A stretch of 64,000 bases of DNA from Nocardioides luti (lineage in GTDB: Bacteria > Actinomycetota > Actinomycetes > Propionibacteriales > Nocardioidaceae). The position numbers and the translations under genes were made by a program. Positions 8,202 to 15,165 of the stretch are shown in pieces (positions within the stretch are counted from its first letter, which is position 1; each line of letters starts with the position of its first letter). The stretch covers positions 3,844,001 through 3,908,000 of the forward strand of contig NZ_JACKXE010000001.1 in NCBI RefSeq assembly GCF_014212315.1. Reading direction: 5' to 3'. The notes under the pieces are model-generated. The model searched no databases, was not told the origin of the DNA, and saw only the letters and a program-made list of their open reading frames with translations.

Positions 8202-8483
8202 GTGAGACGCAAGGCAGCCTGGGCGGGGTCGACCGTGGCCCTGTGCGCCGCCACCGCGATCGCCGCCGGCTCCGTGGGGCTGGGTCTGACGGTCACCATG
8301 AATGATTCGGCCTGGGCAGTGGCGACCCTGGGGTCGATCGCCCTTGCGCTCGTCGGTGGGCTCGCCCTGACCGTCCTGCCCGCCACCCGGGCCGTCGGTG
8401 TCGGGCTGATCGTGGGTGCGGTCCTGGCCGTCGTGGTGCTGCTGACACTGGCGTTCACGGTCCTGGGACCACAGATGGAGTGA
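8202..8483 (+). CDS. Small multi-pass membrane protein, unknown function
   Basis: A 93-aa protein beginning with the basic stretch RRK and containing three probable membrane helices: about residues 5-30, 35-57 and 63-87. Short loops separate them and the tail is GPQME. I do not recognise the family. The GTG at 8202 is chosen because the upstream reading frame passes through the tRNA and cannot be coding. A plausible GGGGGACC precedes it. The gene stands alone between the tRNA-Ala terminator and a convergent DUF222-HNH element. Such positions next to tRNA genes are often variable, but no attachment-site repeat was seen. Confidence 0.6.
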   Translation: MRRKAAWAGSTVALCAATAIAAGSVGLGLTVTMNDSAWAVATLGSIALALVGGLALTVLPATRAVGVGLIVGAVLAVVVLLTLAFTVLGPQME

Positions 8484-8495
8484 CATGAACGTGCG

Positions 8496-8610
8496 GGCTG
8501 TCACGCGTCGTCGTCACTGTCGTCCAGCGACGCGGCTCGAGGCGTGACAAGCCGGGCGGGCGAGGGTTTATGTGCATGAGATCAAGGGTCCGGCGCGGAT
8601 TCCTTGATCT
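8496..8610. terminator. Two hairpins between convergent genes
   Basis: The first hairpin joins GGCTGTCACGC (8496-8506) to GCGTGACAAGCC (8542-8553) with one extra base; it would end the membrane-protein transcript. The second is a perfect 9-bp repeat, AGATCAAGG (8579-8587) and CCTTGATCT (8602-8610), placed 31 bp after the HNH gene's stop on the other strand. Neither has a long T-tract. Confidence 0.45.
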
Positions 8611-8640
8611 GGCGCACAATCGTTGCTGGTGCGGGTCGGC

Positions 8641-9897
8641 CTACGTCCGCCGGGTGAAGGCGATCTTCCCACCGGGGAGCTGGGCCATCTCGAAGGTCGG
8701 GTCGTGGGCTCGGGCGTGATGTCGTGGGCAGAGCAACCGGCCGTCTTTGAGGTCGGTGTTGCCGCCGTGCGCCCAGGGGTGGTGGTGGTGGGCGTGGCAC
8801 ATGCTGGGTGGCCAGTCGCAGCCGTCTGCGGTGCAGCCGCCTTGCTGGATGCCGAGGGCCAGGAGCTGGGCCTTGGAGAAGTAGCGGCGGGTGCGGCCGA
8901 GGTCGAGGACCTCGGACTTCCCGCCGAGCACGGCCGGGACGATCCCGGCCTCGCAGGCGAGCCGTCGGGCCTGGCTCGCGGTGATCTTGTCGCCGGTGTC
9001 CAAGGTGGCGGCCTTCTCGGCACCAAGGAGCGTCTCGAGCGGCATCGTGATGACGACGGTGGCGTTCACGCCACCCGCGTTCGGGAGCCGGTCGGTCGGG
9101 TAGCGCTCGATGAGCTCGCAGAGCGCTGCTCCCATGCGCTCCGGGCTGGGCTTCCGCTCGATGGTGGCTCCGGCGCCGTGCACGGCGGTCTGGTGCTTGG
9201 GGGCCGCGATGCCTTGGAGGATCTTCTTCAGCATGGCGCCTTGCGCGGCGGGGATGGTGAACCTCCCGTGGCAGGCACCGTGCCCGTCGTCGCTCATCGT
9301 GAGCCGCCTCTTCTGGCGGGCCTTGCGCTCCTCCTCCTCGAGGCGGCGGCGCTCTTCTTCCTCACCGGCGGCGGGGTCGATGACGTCGAGAAGTCCGCGG
9401 CCGAGCCGTCGCAGGTCGATGGCGTCGTGGTCGGCGGCGAGGTCGACGAGGTGCTTCTCCGCCAGGACCCGGGTCTCGGCGTCGATGTCGTCGGGGAGGT
9501 CGTCGAGGGCCTGCATGATGACTTGGGCCTGCTCGGTCAACAACGCGCCGGATGACAAGGCCTGACGGACGACGTGCCAGCGGCCGAGGGCCTCGGCGAG
9601 GTGCAGCTTCGCTGCCGTGCTGCGGTGGGTCTGGATGGTCTGGGTGGCCCACCACGCCGGGGTCGAGGTCGCCCCGACGGAGGCACCCACCTCGACCGCG
9701 GAGGCATGAAGGGCGACCCTGGCTTCGAGCTCGGCGACTCTCGCCGAGAGTCGAGTCAGCTCCACCAGCGTCGCACCGGCCTCGTCCGGAGTCATCGACC
9801 AGACGGGAGCCTCAGCGACGTCGCTGAGGCGCTCGCCGACGTCGCGCACGGCACGCGAGATCGCGTGGCGGGGACCGTCGTCGGTGAACGTCTTCAT
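8641..9897 (-). CDS. DUF222 / HNH endonuclease protein (copy 1)
   Basis: A 418-aa protein of the actinobacterial DUF222-HNH group, the type found in the mycobacterial REP13E12 repeats. The N-terminal ~300 residues are the mostly helical DUF222 region, including an Arg/Glu-rich helix (GEEEERRRLEEEERKARQ). The C-terminus is an HNH nuclease: a Cys-containing segment (GGCTADGCDWPPSMCHAHH), then HGGNTDLKDGRLLCPRHHARAH. The start MKTFTDDGPRH is fixed by comparison with copy 2 (55627-56883), which has exactly the same length and differs at roughly one residue in ten. An upstream frame to 10041 lies in non-coding leader. The function of the family is not settled; DNA nicking and mobility are inferred from HNH. 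Confidence 0.9.
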   Translation of the reverse strand: MKTFTDDGPRHAISRAVRDVGERLSDVAEAPVWSMTPDEAGATLVELTRLSARVAELEARVALHASAVEVGASVGATSTPAWWATQTIQTHRSTAAKLHLAEALGRWHVVRQALSSGALLTEQAQVIMQALDDLPDDIDAETRVLAEKHLVDLAADHDAIDLRRLGRGLLDVIDPAAGEEEERRRLEEEERKARQKRRLTMSDDGHGACHGRFTIPAAQGAMLKKILQGIAAPKHQTAVHGAGATIERKPSPERMGAALCELIERYPTDRLPNAGGVNATVVITMPLETLLGAEKAATLDTGDKITASQARRLACEAGIVPAVLGGKSEVLDLGRTRRYFSKAQLLALGIQQGGCTADGCDWPPSMCHAHHHHPWAHGGNTDLKDGRLLCPRHHARAHDPTFEMAQLPGGKIAFTRRT

Positions 9898-10130
9898 GAG
9901 GAAAGTCAAGCAGGGGCCACCGACAGTCCAGGGGTCAGAATGAGCCAAAATCGACCCTCTGAGGAAAATAATCAAAGAAAGTTTCGAACGGTGACCACGG
10001 CGGGCAAGTGGCACCCACGGAGAGTTTGAAAGCGACCGCAAGGAGTAGTTGCCCCGGCACCCACGGCAACCACATATCCAACAAATCCCCTACAACGGAA
10101 CTACGTCCAGGCGCGCACGGGCCGGACCAC
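8641..10130 (-). repeat. 1,490-bp DUF222-HNH repeat unit, copy 1
   Basis: Read on the minus strand, this unit matches 55394-56883 colinearly. It consists of a 233-nt leader beginning GTGGTCCGGCC and the 1,257-nt gene, both identical in length to copy 2. Similarity stops right after the stop codon. The leader contains the repeated CGTGGGTGCC and an AT-rich run (TTTCTTTGATTATTTTCCTC) that stands out from the GC-rich surroundings. The conserved non-coding leader suggests an RNA or binding-site role, or recent duplication. No target-site duplication or terminal inverted repeat was found at the edges. Confidence 0.8.
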
Positions 10131-10152
10131 AGGCGACCCCGGGTCGCGGCAG

Positions 10153-10270
10153 GGTGGTTTCGAGACAGGCGCTAGCGCGCCTTCCTCAACCACCGGGAGG
10201 CACCTCAACCTTCTCAACCACCGCCGGGGTGGTTTCGAGACCGTTGCTAGCGCAACCTCCTCAACCACCG
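10153..10270 (+). repeat. Pair of palindromic intergenic elements (REP-like)
   Basis: Two 43-bp elements, 10153-10195 and 10228-10270. Each starts GGTGGTTTCGAGAC, has a small palindromic core (GGCGCTAGCGC or GTTGCTAGCGCAAC), and ends CCTCAACCACCG. A partial unit (CTTCTCAACCACCG) lies between them. The ends GGTGGTT and AACCACC make each unit a long imperfect hairpin. The same elements stand upstream of the second DUF222-HNH unit at 55276-55366, in the opposite order. With the leader of the HNH unit they fill the 384-bp gene-free stretch 9898-10281. Confidence 0.8.
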
Positions 10271-10281
10271 GGGGTGGAGCG

Positions 10282-10872
10282 TCAGGCGTCGAGCGCCGCC
10301 AGGAACGCCAGGACCCGCTCGGTGGCGAGGGTCGCCGCCTCCGGGCGGTACGACGTCAGCGAGCGGTCGGCGAAGAGGTGCTGGTCGCCGGGGTAGAGGA
10401 ACAGCTCGGCGCCGTCGCCGACGACCTCGACGATCTCGCGAGCGGCGTCGACGTCGCCCTCGCCGGCGAAGATCGGGTCGGCGTCCATGCCGTGGATCTG
10501 CACGGGCACGCCGGCGGGCCAGGGGCCGAAGGCCCAGTCGCCGGTGACCGGGATGGCGCCGTCGAAGAGGATCGCGCCACGGGCGCCGGGGCGGGTCTGG
10601 GTGAGCTTCTGGGCGGGCATCACACCGAGCGAGAAGCCGGCGTACACCACCTCGGCCGGCAGAGCCTCGCCCGCGGCGACGCCGCGCGACAGGAGCTCGT
10701 CGAAGCCGACCGACTGCGCGTGCGCCATGCCCTCCTCGAGGGTCTCGAAGGTGCGGCCCTCGAAGACGTCGGGGGTGTGCACGGTGTGGCCGGCCGCCCG
10801 GAGGTCGTCGGCGAAGGCGGTGACCCCGGTGGTCAGGCCCTGCACGTGGTGGAACAGCACGATCTCGGTCAT
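10282..10872 (-). CDS. Dienelactone hydrolase family protein
   Basis: A 196-aa alpha/beta hydrolase of the dienelactone hydrolase family. The nucleophile elbow is GFSLG with S81, where classical dienelactone hydrolase has Cys (GYCLG), so the catalytic type is Ser-Asp-His. D130 or D132 (GMDADPIF) and H165 (GDQHLF) complete the triad in the expected places. The ATG at 10872 has GGGAGCTCCTGAG just upstream; a longer frame to 10935 crosses the divergent promoter and is rejected. The natural substrate is unknown. It is divergent from an ArsR-type regulator with 94 bp between starts, so the regulator may control it. Confidence 0.85.
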   Translation of the reverse strand: MTEIVLFHHVQGLTTGVTAFADDLRAAGHTVHTPDVFEGRTFETLEEGMAHAQSVGFDELLSRGVAAGEALPAEVVYAGFSLGVMPAQKLTQTRPGARGAILFDGAIPVTGDWAFGPWPAGVPVQIHGMDADPIFAGEGDVDAAREIVEVVGDGAELFLYPGDQHLFADRSLTSYRPEAATLATERVLAFLAALDA

Positions 10873-10937
10873 CTCAGGAGCTCCCCGTCGGTGGTGTCTG
10901 GGTGGTAGGTCGGCGACGCGGCCGTTCGCGACCACGA

Positions 10938-10966
10938 ATGATCCGTCACTCTAGTATGATCCAACT
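10938..10966. promoter_or_regulatory. Divergent promoter with direct repeat and dyad
   Basis: ATGATCC occurs twice, at 10938-10944 and 10956-10962, 18 bp apart. TAGT (10952-10955) and ACTA (10964-10967) form a dyad over the second copy. TAGTAT (10952-10957) is a good -10 for the regulator, ending 9 nt before its ATG, so its mRNA would be nearly leaderless. This is a plausible autoregulatory operator shared with the hydrolase gene. Confidence 0.35.
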
Positions 10967-11602
10967 ATGTCGATCAATAGTCCGGGTGTCGCGACGGGAG
11001 CGTTCCCGGACTACGAGCTCGCGGACCGTGTCCTGCTGACCGGTCCCGCGGAGATCCGGGCGATGGCGGACCCGCTCCGCAGCACCCTGCTGGACCTGGT
11101 GCTCGAACGGGCGGCGTCGGTCACCGAGCTGGCCGCGGCCGTGCAGCGGCCCAAGAGCACCGTGGCCCACCACGTGAAGGTGCTCGTCGACGCCGGGCTG
11201 CTGCGGGTGGTGCGGACCCGCCGGGTCCGCGCGATCGACGAGCGGTTCTACGGCCGGACCGCCCGCCTCTTCCAGATCGGGGCGGTGCCGCTGGAGCAGG
11301 TCTCCCCGCCGCCGTGGAGCAACTACCTGGCCGACGCGGCGGTCGAGTCCGACACGGCGTACCGCGACGACACCCTGTGGGCCAACCACCGCCACGCGCG
11401 GATCAGTCGCGCCCAGGCGAACGCCTTCTGGCAGCGCGTCGACGAGGTGATCCAGGAGTTCTCGCAGCTGCCCCGTGAGGGGGACGTGGTCTACGGCTTC
11501 GTGGCCGGGCTCTACCCGACCGAGCACCCGTCGCTGCCGGATCCTCGGGAGTCCCAGGACCCCGAGGGCCTGCAGAACCCCGAGGACCCCCGAGACGCCT
11601 AG
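10967..11602 (+). CDS. ArsR-type winged-helix transcriptional regulator
   Basis: A 211-aa regulator. Residues ~25-95 form an ArsR-like winged helix: IRAMADPLRSTLLDLVLERAA, then the recognition region SVTELAAAVQRPKSTVAHH and the wing VRTRRVRAIDERFYGRTARLF. No Cys pair typical of metal-sensing ArsR proteins is seen. The central part is helical and may bind a ligand or form the dimer. The C-terminal ~20 residues are a Pro/Glu/Asp-rich tail with repeated P(R/E)xxxxPE units. It is divergent from the dienelactone hydrolase gene, its most likely target. The stop overlaps the end of the convergent histidine kinase gene by 4 bp. Confidence 0.85.
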   Translation: MSINSPGVATGAFPDYELADRVLLTGPAEIRAMADPLRSTLLDLVLERAASVTELAAAVQRPKSTVAHHVKVLVDAGLLRVVRTRRVRAIDERFYGRTARLFQIGAVPLEQVSPPPWSNYLADAAVESDTAYRDDTLWANHRHARISRAQANAFWQRVDEVIQEFSQLPREGDVVYGFVAGLYPTEHPSLPDPRESQDPEGLQNPEDPRDA

Positions 11603-12999
11603 GAGGCCGCCGCCACCGGCAGCTCCACGGTGACGGTGGTGCCGGTGCCCCGGGCGGAGGACACCTCCAGGGTGCCGCCGTGCAGGCCGACGATCGTGTG
11701 GGCGAGGGCGAGACCGAGACCGGCGCCCTGGATCTCTGCCTGCTGCGACAGCGTCGAGCGGAAGAAGCGCTCGAAGAGCCGGTGCTGCTCCTCGACGGGG
11801 ATGCCGATCCCGGTGTCGCTGACCTGCAGCCGCACCGCTGCGTGGTCGCCCTCGAGCCGGACGCGGACCCGACCGCCGTCGGGGGTGAACTTCAGGGCGT
11901 TGCCGACGAGGTGCGAGACGACCCGGTCGAGCTGCTCGCGGTCGCCGAGGACCGCCGGCAGCACGTCGGGCACCTCCACGTCCACCACGAGGTCGCCCGA
12001 GGGCGTCGCCGCCTGCATCGTCCGGACGCAGTCGACGACCACCGGGGTGAGGTCCAGGGGCGAGGTGTCCAGCCGGATGCTGGTCGCGTCGTGGGCCGAG
12101 AGCAGGAGCAGGTCCTCGACCAGGCTGCGGAGCCGTTCGGTGTTGCGGGCGATCACGCCGATCGCCCGCTCGAGGGGGCCGTCGAGCGGGCCGAGCGCGC
12201 CCTCGGCTACCAGCTCGACGTACCCGCTGATGCTCGTGAGCGGGGTGCGGAGCTCGTGCGAGACGTTGGAGACGAAGGCGTGCCGGACGAGGTCGATCTC
12301 CTGCAGGCGCTGCACCGACTCGCGCTGCTGGTCGTAGAGCTGGACCTGCACGAGGTTCGTGCCCAGGTCGGCGGCGACGCCCCGGCAGACGGTCAGCACC
12401 CGCTCGGACCAGGAGCGGGGCTGCTCCGACGCCACGACGAGCCACCCGACGTGCTGCCGCCCTGCGCGCAGCGGGACCAGGCCGAGCGCCCGCACGCCGA
12501 GCGCGCGACGGACGGCGTTCGCGTCGGCCGCGGTCAGGCGCGCGTCCGCGTCGACGTCGTCGACCTCCACCGGGAGGCCGAACCCGTCACCGTCCTCGGT
12601 GAGCAGGCCCGCCAGGGCGGCGGGCAGCGCCCCCGAGGGCGGTACGGCGGGGAGGTCGACGCCCGGTGCCTGCCAGTCACCCCGGACCGAGAGCACGCCG
12701 TCCTCGACCACCGCGACCAGGCAGCGGTCGACGGCCGTGGCCTCGCCGACCGCCCGGCTGGCGTGCCGGGCGAGGTCGGCCGGGTCGGTCTCCTGGCGCA
12801 GGGCCCGCACCAGCCGGCCGACCTGCGTGGCCCGCTCGGCCCGCTCGAGGATCTCGGCCTGGGCGGTCCGGAGCTCCTGCACGGTCGCGAAGAGCTCGGC
12901 GGTGGCGCGCTCGCCGATCGACTCCGCCTCGAGGCGGCGGACGCGTTCGCGGGCGAGCTGGCGGCGCAGCAGGGCCGCTTCGGACGGGAGGTCGCTCAC
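11599..12999 (-). CDS. Soluble sensor histidine kinase (coiled coil-GAF-HisKA-HATPase)
   Basis: A cytoplasmic kinase of 466 aa with no membrane helix. Order: an Arg/Glu-rich coiled coil (about 5-60), a GAF-like sensor domain (about 65-220), HisKA with the phospho-accepting H248 in NVSHELRTPLTS, and HATPase_c with N box HLVGNALKFTPDGG, G1 DTGIGIP and G2 GAGLGLA. The HATPase boxes are intact, so it should be active. It starts 3 nt after the stop of the H-NOX gene with no Shine-Dalgarno of its own, so its translation depends on H-NOX. H-NOX proteins commonly control partner histidine kinases, making nitric oxide the likely signal. No response regulator lies in this window, so the phosphate acceptor is unknown. 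Confidence 0.9.
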   Translation of the reverse strand: MSDLPSEAALLRRQLARERVRRLEAESIGERATAELFATVQELRTAQAEILERAERATQVGRLVRALRQETDPADLARHASRAVGEATAVDRCLVAVVEDGVLSVRGDWQAPGVDLPAVPPSGALPAALAGLLTEDGDGFGLPVEVDDVDADARLTAADANAVRRALGVRALGLVPLRAGRQHVGWLVVASEQPRSWSERVLTVCRGVAADLGTNLVQVQLYDQQRESVQRLQEIDLVRHAFVSNVSHELRTPLTSISGYVELVAEGALGPLDGPLERAIGVIARNTERLRSLVEDLLLLSAHDATSIRLDTSPLDLTPVVVDCVRTMQAATPSGDLVVDVEVPDVLPAVLGDREQLDRVVSHLVGNALKFTPDGGRVRVRLEGDHAAVRLQVSDTGIGIPVEEQHRLFERFFRSTLSQQAEIQGAGLGLALAHTIVGLHGGTLEVSSARGTGTTVTVELPVAAAS

Positions 13000-13002
13000 G
13001 GC

Positions 13003-13554
13003 TCAGGCGGCGAACGAGGCGGCGAACGAGGCGTGGATGACGCAGTGGTCGGCACCGTCGTTCATGCACGACGTCTGCTCGAGGGTGGCCGTCTGCCCGT
13101 AGTGCGCGGCGGCGCCGACGATCATCCCCTCCGCGAGCGCGCACAGGCGGCGCCGCGAGCGGTAGTGGATCACGAGGCTGTCCGGTGTCTGCCCGTCGAA
13201 CCAGAAGTCCGGCGGGCTGGCGTTGCGGTGCAGCTTGCGCACCTCCGGGTGGATCACGTCGTTGAGGGTCAGCAGGAAGTCGCCGGCCGAGGTGTGGGGC
13301 TCGAAGAACTGGGGGTAGCGGCGCTGCAGGCCGAGGAGCGCGGCGCTGCCCAGGTGACGGGTCAGGTCGTCGGGGGTGACGTCGAGGGCTGCCGCGCCTG
13401 CGCCGACCAGGGCGACCAGGTCGGCGTCCGGGTAGTCGCCCAGGGCGGTGTAGGCGCCCTCGAGCCCGGCCGCGTCGAGGAGGGTGTCCCAGACCGCCTC
13501 GCCGTGCTCGGCGACGACGGCGTCCTCGACGAGGTTGAAGATGATGCCCTTCAT
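13003..13554 (-). CDS. H-NOX heme nitric-oxide-binding protein
   Basis: A 183-aa stand-alone H-NOX domain, full length for the family, with family numbering preserved. The heme ligand is H102 (NDVIHPEVRKL). The YxSxR heme-propionate motif is Y131-S133-R135, and P115, which bends the heme, is kept. Residue 140 is Leu, not the Tyr that stabilises oxygen in oxygen-binding H-NOX, so this should prefer NO. Three cysteines (C138, C163, C171) keep the 25- and 8-residue spacing I recall for the structural zinc site in Shewanella H-NOX. The histidine ligand three residues before C163 is Gln (Q160). GGACGGAG precedes the ATG. The histidine kinase gene follows directly. Confidence 0.93.
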   Translation of the reverse strand: MKGIIFNLVEDAVVAEHGEAVWDTLLDAAGLEGAYTALGDYPDADLVALVGAGAAALDVTPDDLTRHLGSAALLGLQRRYPQFFEPHTSAGDFLLTLNDVIHPEVRKLHRNASPPDFWFDGQTPDSLVIHYRSRRRLCALAEGMIVGAAAHYGQTATLEQTSCMNDGADHCVIHASFAASFAA

Positions 13555-13633
13555 GCTGCTCCGTCCTGGATCTGCGAACGGTGACCTTAACTTTCCGGGC
13601 GGCGTCCGTCCGGTGAAATCAGATCATCGTGAC

Positions 13634-15121
13634 TCAACCGATCTCCTCCAGCTCGTCCCAGGCGACGACGGAGGTGCGGCGCTGGTACTCCCGCACCTGG
13701 CCCGGCCAGTTCGTCGTGATCCGGGTGCCGTCGCGGTACCACGACGTGCACCCCGACCAGACGCTCGACGACAGCCGCGTCTGCATCTCGCGGTCGTAGG
13801 CATCGGCGACGTCGGGGCGTACGCCGAGGGCGCGGGCGTCACCGTCGGCGATCCGGCGCGCCACCTGCGCGACGTACGCCGACTGCGCCTCCTGCATGGC
13901 GATGATCGAGCTCCCGCCGAGGTTGGTGTTGGGGCCGTAGATGCAGAACAGGTTGGGGAAGCCCGGCACGGTGATGCCGAGGTGGGCGCGCGCGCCGTCG
14001 GACCACTCCTCGTGCAGGTCCCGCCCGCCGACGCCGGTCACGGTCATCGGCGCGAGGAACTGCGTCGCGGCGAACCCGGTGCCCCAGATGACGACGTCGA
14101 CCTCGTGCAGCACGCCGTCGGCCGTGCGGACGCCGGTGGGCTCCAGCCCGGTCACCTCCTCGGTGACGACGTCGACGTGGTCGCGCGCCAGGGCGGGGTA
14201 CCACGCGTTGGAGAAGAGCAGCCGCTTGCAGCCGAGCGTGTAGTCCGGCACCAGCTTCGCGCGGAGCACCGGGTCGGGCACCTGCCGGCGCAGCATCAGC
14301 CGCCACGCGTTCTCGACGGCGGCCAGCAGCGGCCGGGTGACGGGGGAGGTGCCCTCCAGCGCGGCGTTGAAGCGCTCGGTCACCCAGAAGACGGCCCGCC
14401 GCTCGGCGGCCAGCGTCGCCGGGAAGCGGCGGAACATCCGCCGGTGCCGCTCGCCGTAGGCGGCGTCGGGCTTCGGGACGACGTACGGCGCGGACCGCTG
14501 GAAGACGGTCATCGCGCCCACCCGGTCGACGATGCCGGGCACGAACTGGATGGCGCTGGCGCCGGTGCCGACGACCGCGACCCGCTTGCCCTTCAGGTCG
14601 ACGTCGTGTCGCCACTGCGCGGAGTGGAACGACGGCCCGTCGAACGAGCCGGGGATGCGGGGGATCACCGGGTTGGACAGCTGGCCCACCGCAGAGACGA
14701 GCAGGTCCGCCTCGAGCTCGCCCGTGGTGGTGCGGACCCGCCAGCGGTGGCGCTGCTCGTCGTACGTCGCCGCCGTCACCGTGGTGCCGAACCGCACGAG
14801 GTCGCGCAGCCCGTGCTCGGCGGCCGTGCGGCGGATGTAGTCGAGGATGTCGGGCTGGCCGGAGTAGCGGCGCGACCAGTCCGGGTTGGTCGCCCAGGAC
14901 CAGGAGTAGAGCGGCGACGGCACGTCGCACGCGGCGCCGGGGTAGGTGTTGTCACGCCAGACCCCGCCCACGTCCTCGGCCCGCTCGAGGATCGTGACGT
15001 CCGTGATCCCGACGCGCCGCAGGGCGGCGGCCGCGCCGAGACCGCCGAAGCCGGCTCCGACGACGATGACCGAGGGCGGGCCGGGACGGGAGGGCTGGGG
15101 GGACCGTGCCGCTGCATCCAT
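13634..15121 (-). CDS. Flavin-containing monooxygenase, Baeyer-Villiger type
   Basis: A 495-aa FAD- and NADPH-dependent monooxygenase that would oxidise ketones to esters or lactones, or oxidise a heteroatom. The N-terminal FAD motif is VVGAGFGGLGAAAALRR (about residues 20-36). The fingerprint FDGPSFHSAQW matches the Baeyer-Villiger pattern F-x-G-x3-H-x3-W, and the NADPH motif VVGTGASAIQFVP follows. The C-terminal region has VIWGTGFAAT and YGPNTNLGG. The ATG at 15121 is the only start before the FAD fold; it lies in the loop of a 15-bp inverted repeat (15101-15160). It follows the phoX gene by 44 nt on the same strand and may share its mRNA. The substrate is unknown. Confidence 0.92.
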   Translation of the reverse strand: MDAAARSPQPSRPGPPSVIVVGAGFGGLGAAAALRRVGITDVTILERAEDVGGVWRDNTYPGAACDVPSPLYSWSWATNPDWSRRYSGQPDILDYIRRTAAEHGLRDLVRFGTTVTAATYDEQRHRWRVRTTTGELEADLLVSAVGQLSNPVIPRIPGSFDGPSFHSAQWRHDVDLKGKRVAVVGTGASAIQFVPGIVDRVGAMTVFQRSAPYVVPKPDAAYGERHRRMFRRFPATLAAERRAVFWVTERFNAALEGTSPVTRPLLAAVENAWRLMLRRQVPDPVLRAKLVPDYTLGCKRLLFSNAWYPALARDHVDVVTEEVTGLEPTGVRTADGVLHEVDVVIWGTGFAATQFLAPMTVTGVGGRDLHEEWSDGARAHLGITVPGFPNLFCIYGPNTNLGGSSIIAMQEAQSAYVAQVARRIADGDARALGVRPDVADAYDREMQTRLSSSVWSGCTSWYRDGTRITTNWPGQVREYQRRTSVVAWDELEEIG

Positions 15122-15160
15122 GTCGCGACCCTAGGGGGCGGGGACGCAGCGGCACGGTCC
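15101..15160 (-). promoter_or_regulatory. Inverted repeat around the monooxygenase start codon
   Basis: GGACCGTGCCGCTGC (15101-15115) and GCAGCGGCACGGTCC (15146-15160) are perfectly complementary over 15 bp. The 30-nt loop contains the monooxygenase start codon (15121) and its upstream region. In an mRNA reading from phoX the structure would form at the gene junction. It could end most phoX transcripts, or regulate translation of the monooxygenase. No T-tract follows. Confidence 0.5.
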
Positions 15161-15165
15161 GGGTC

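Noticed and set aside
8641..10130. Insertion sequence with terminal inverted repeats
   Set aside because: No terminal inverted repeats or target duplications were found at the edges of either copy, so it is reported as a repeat unit, not as a transposon.
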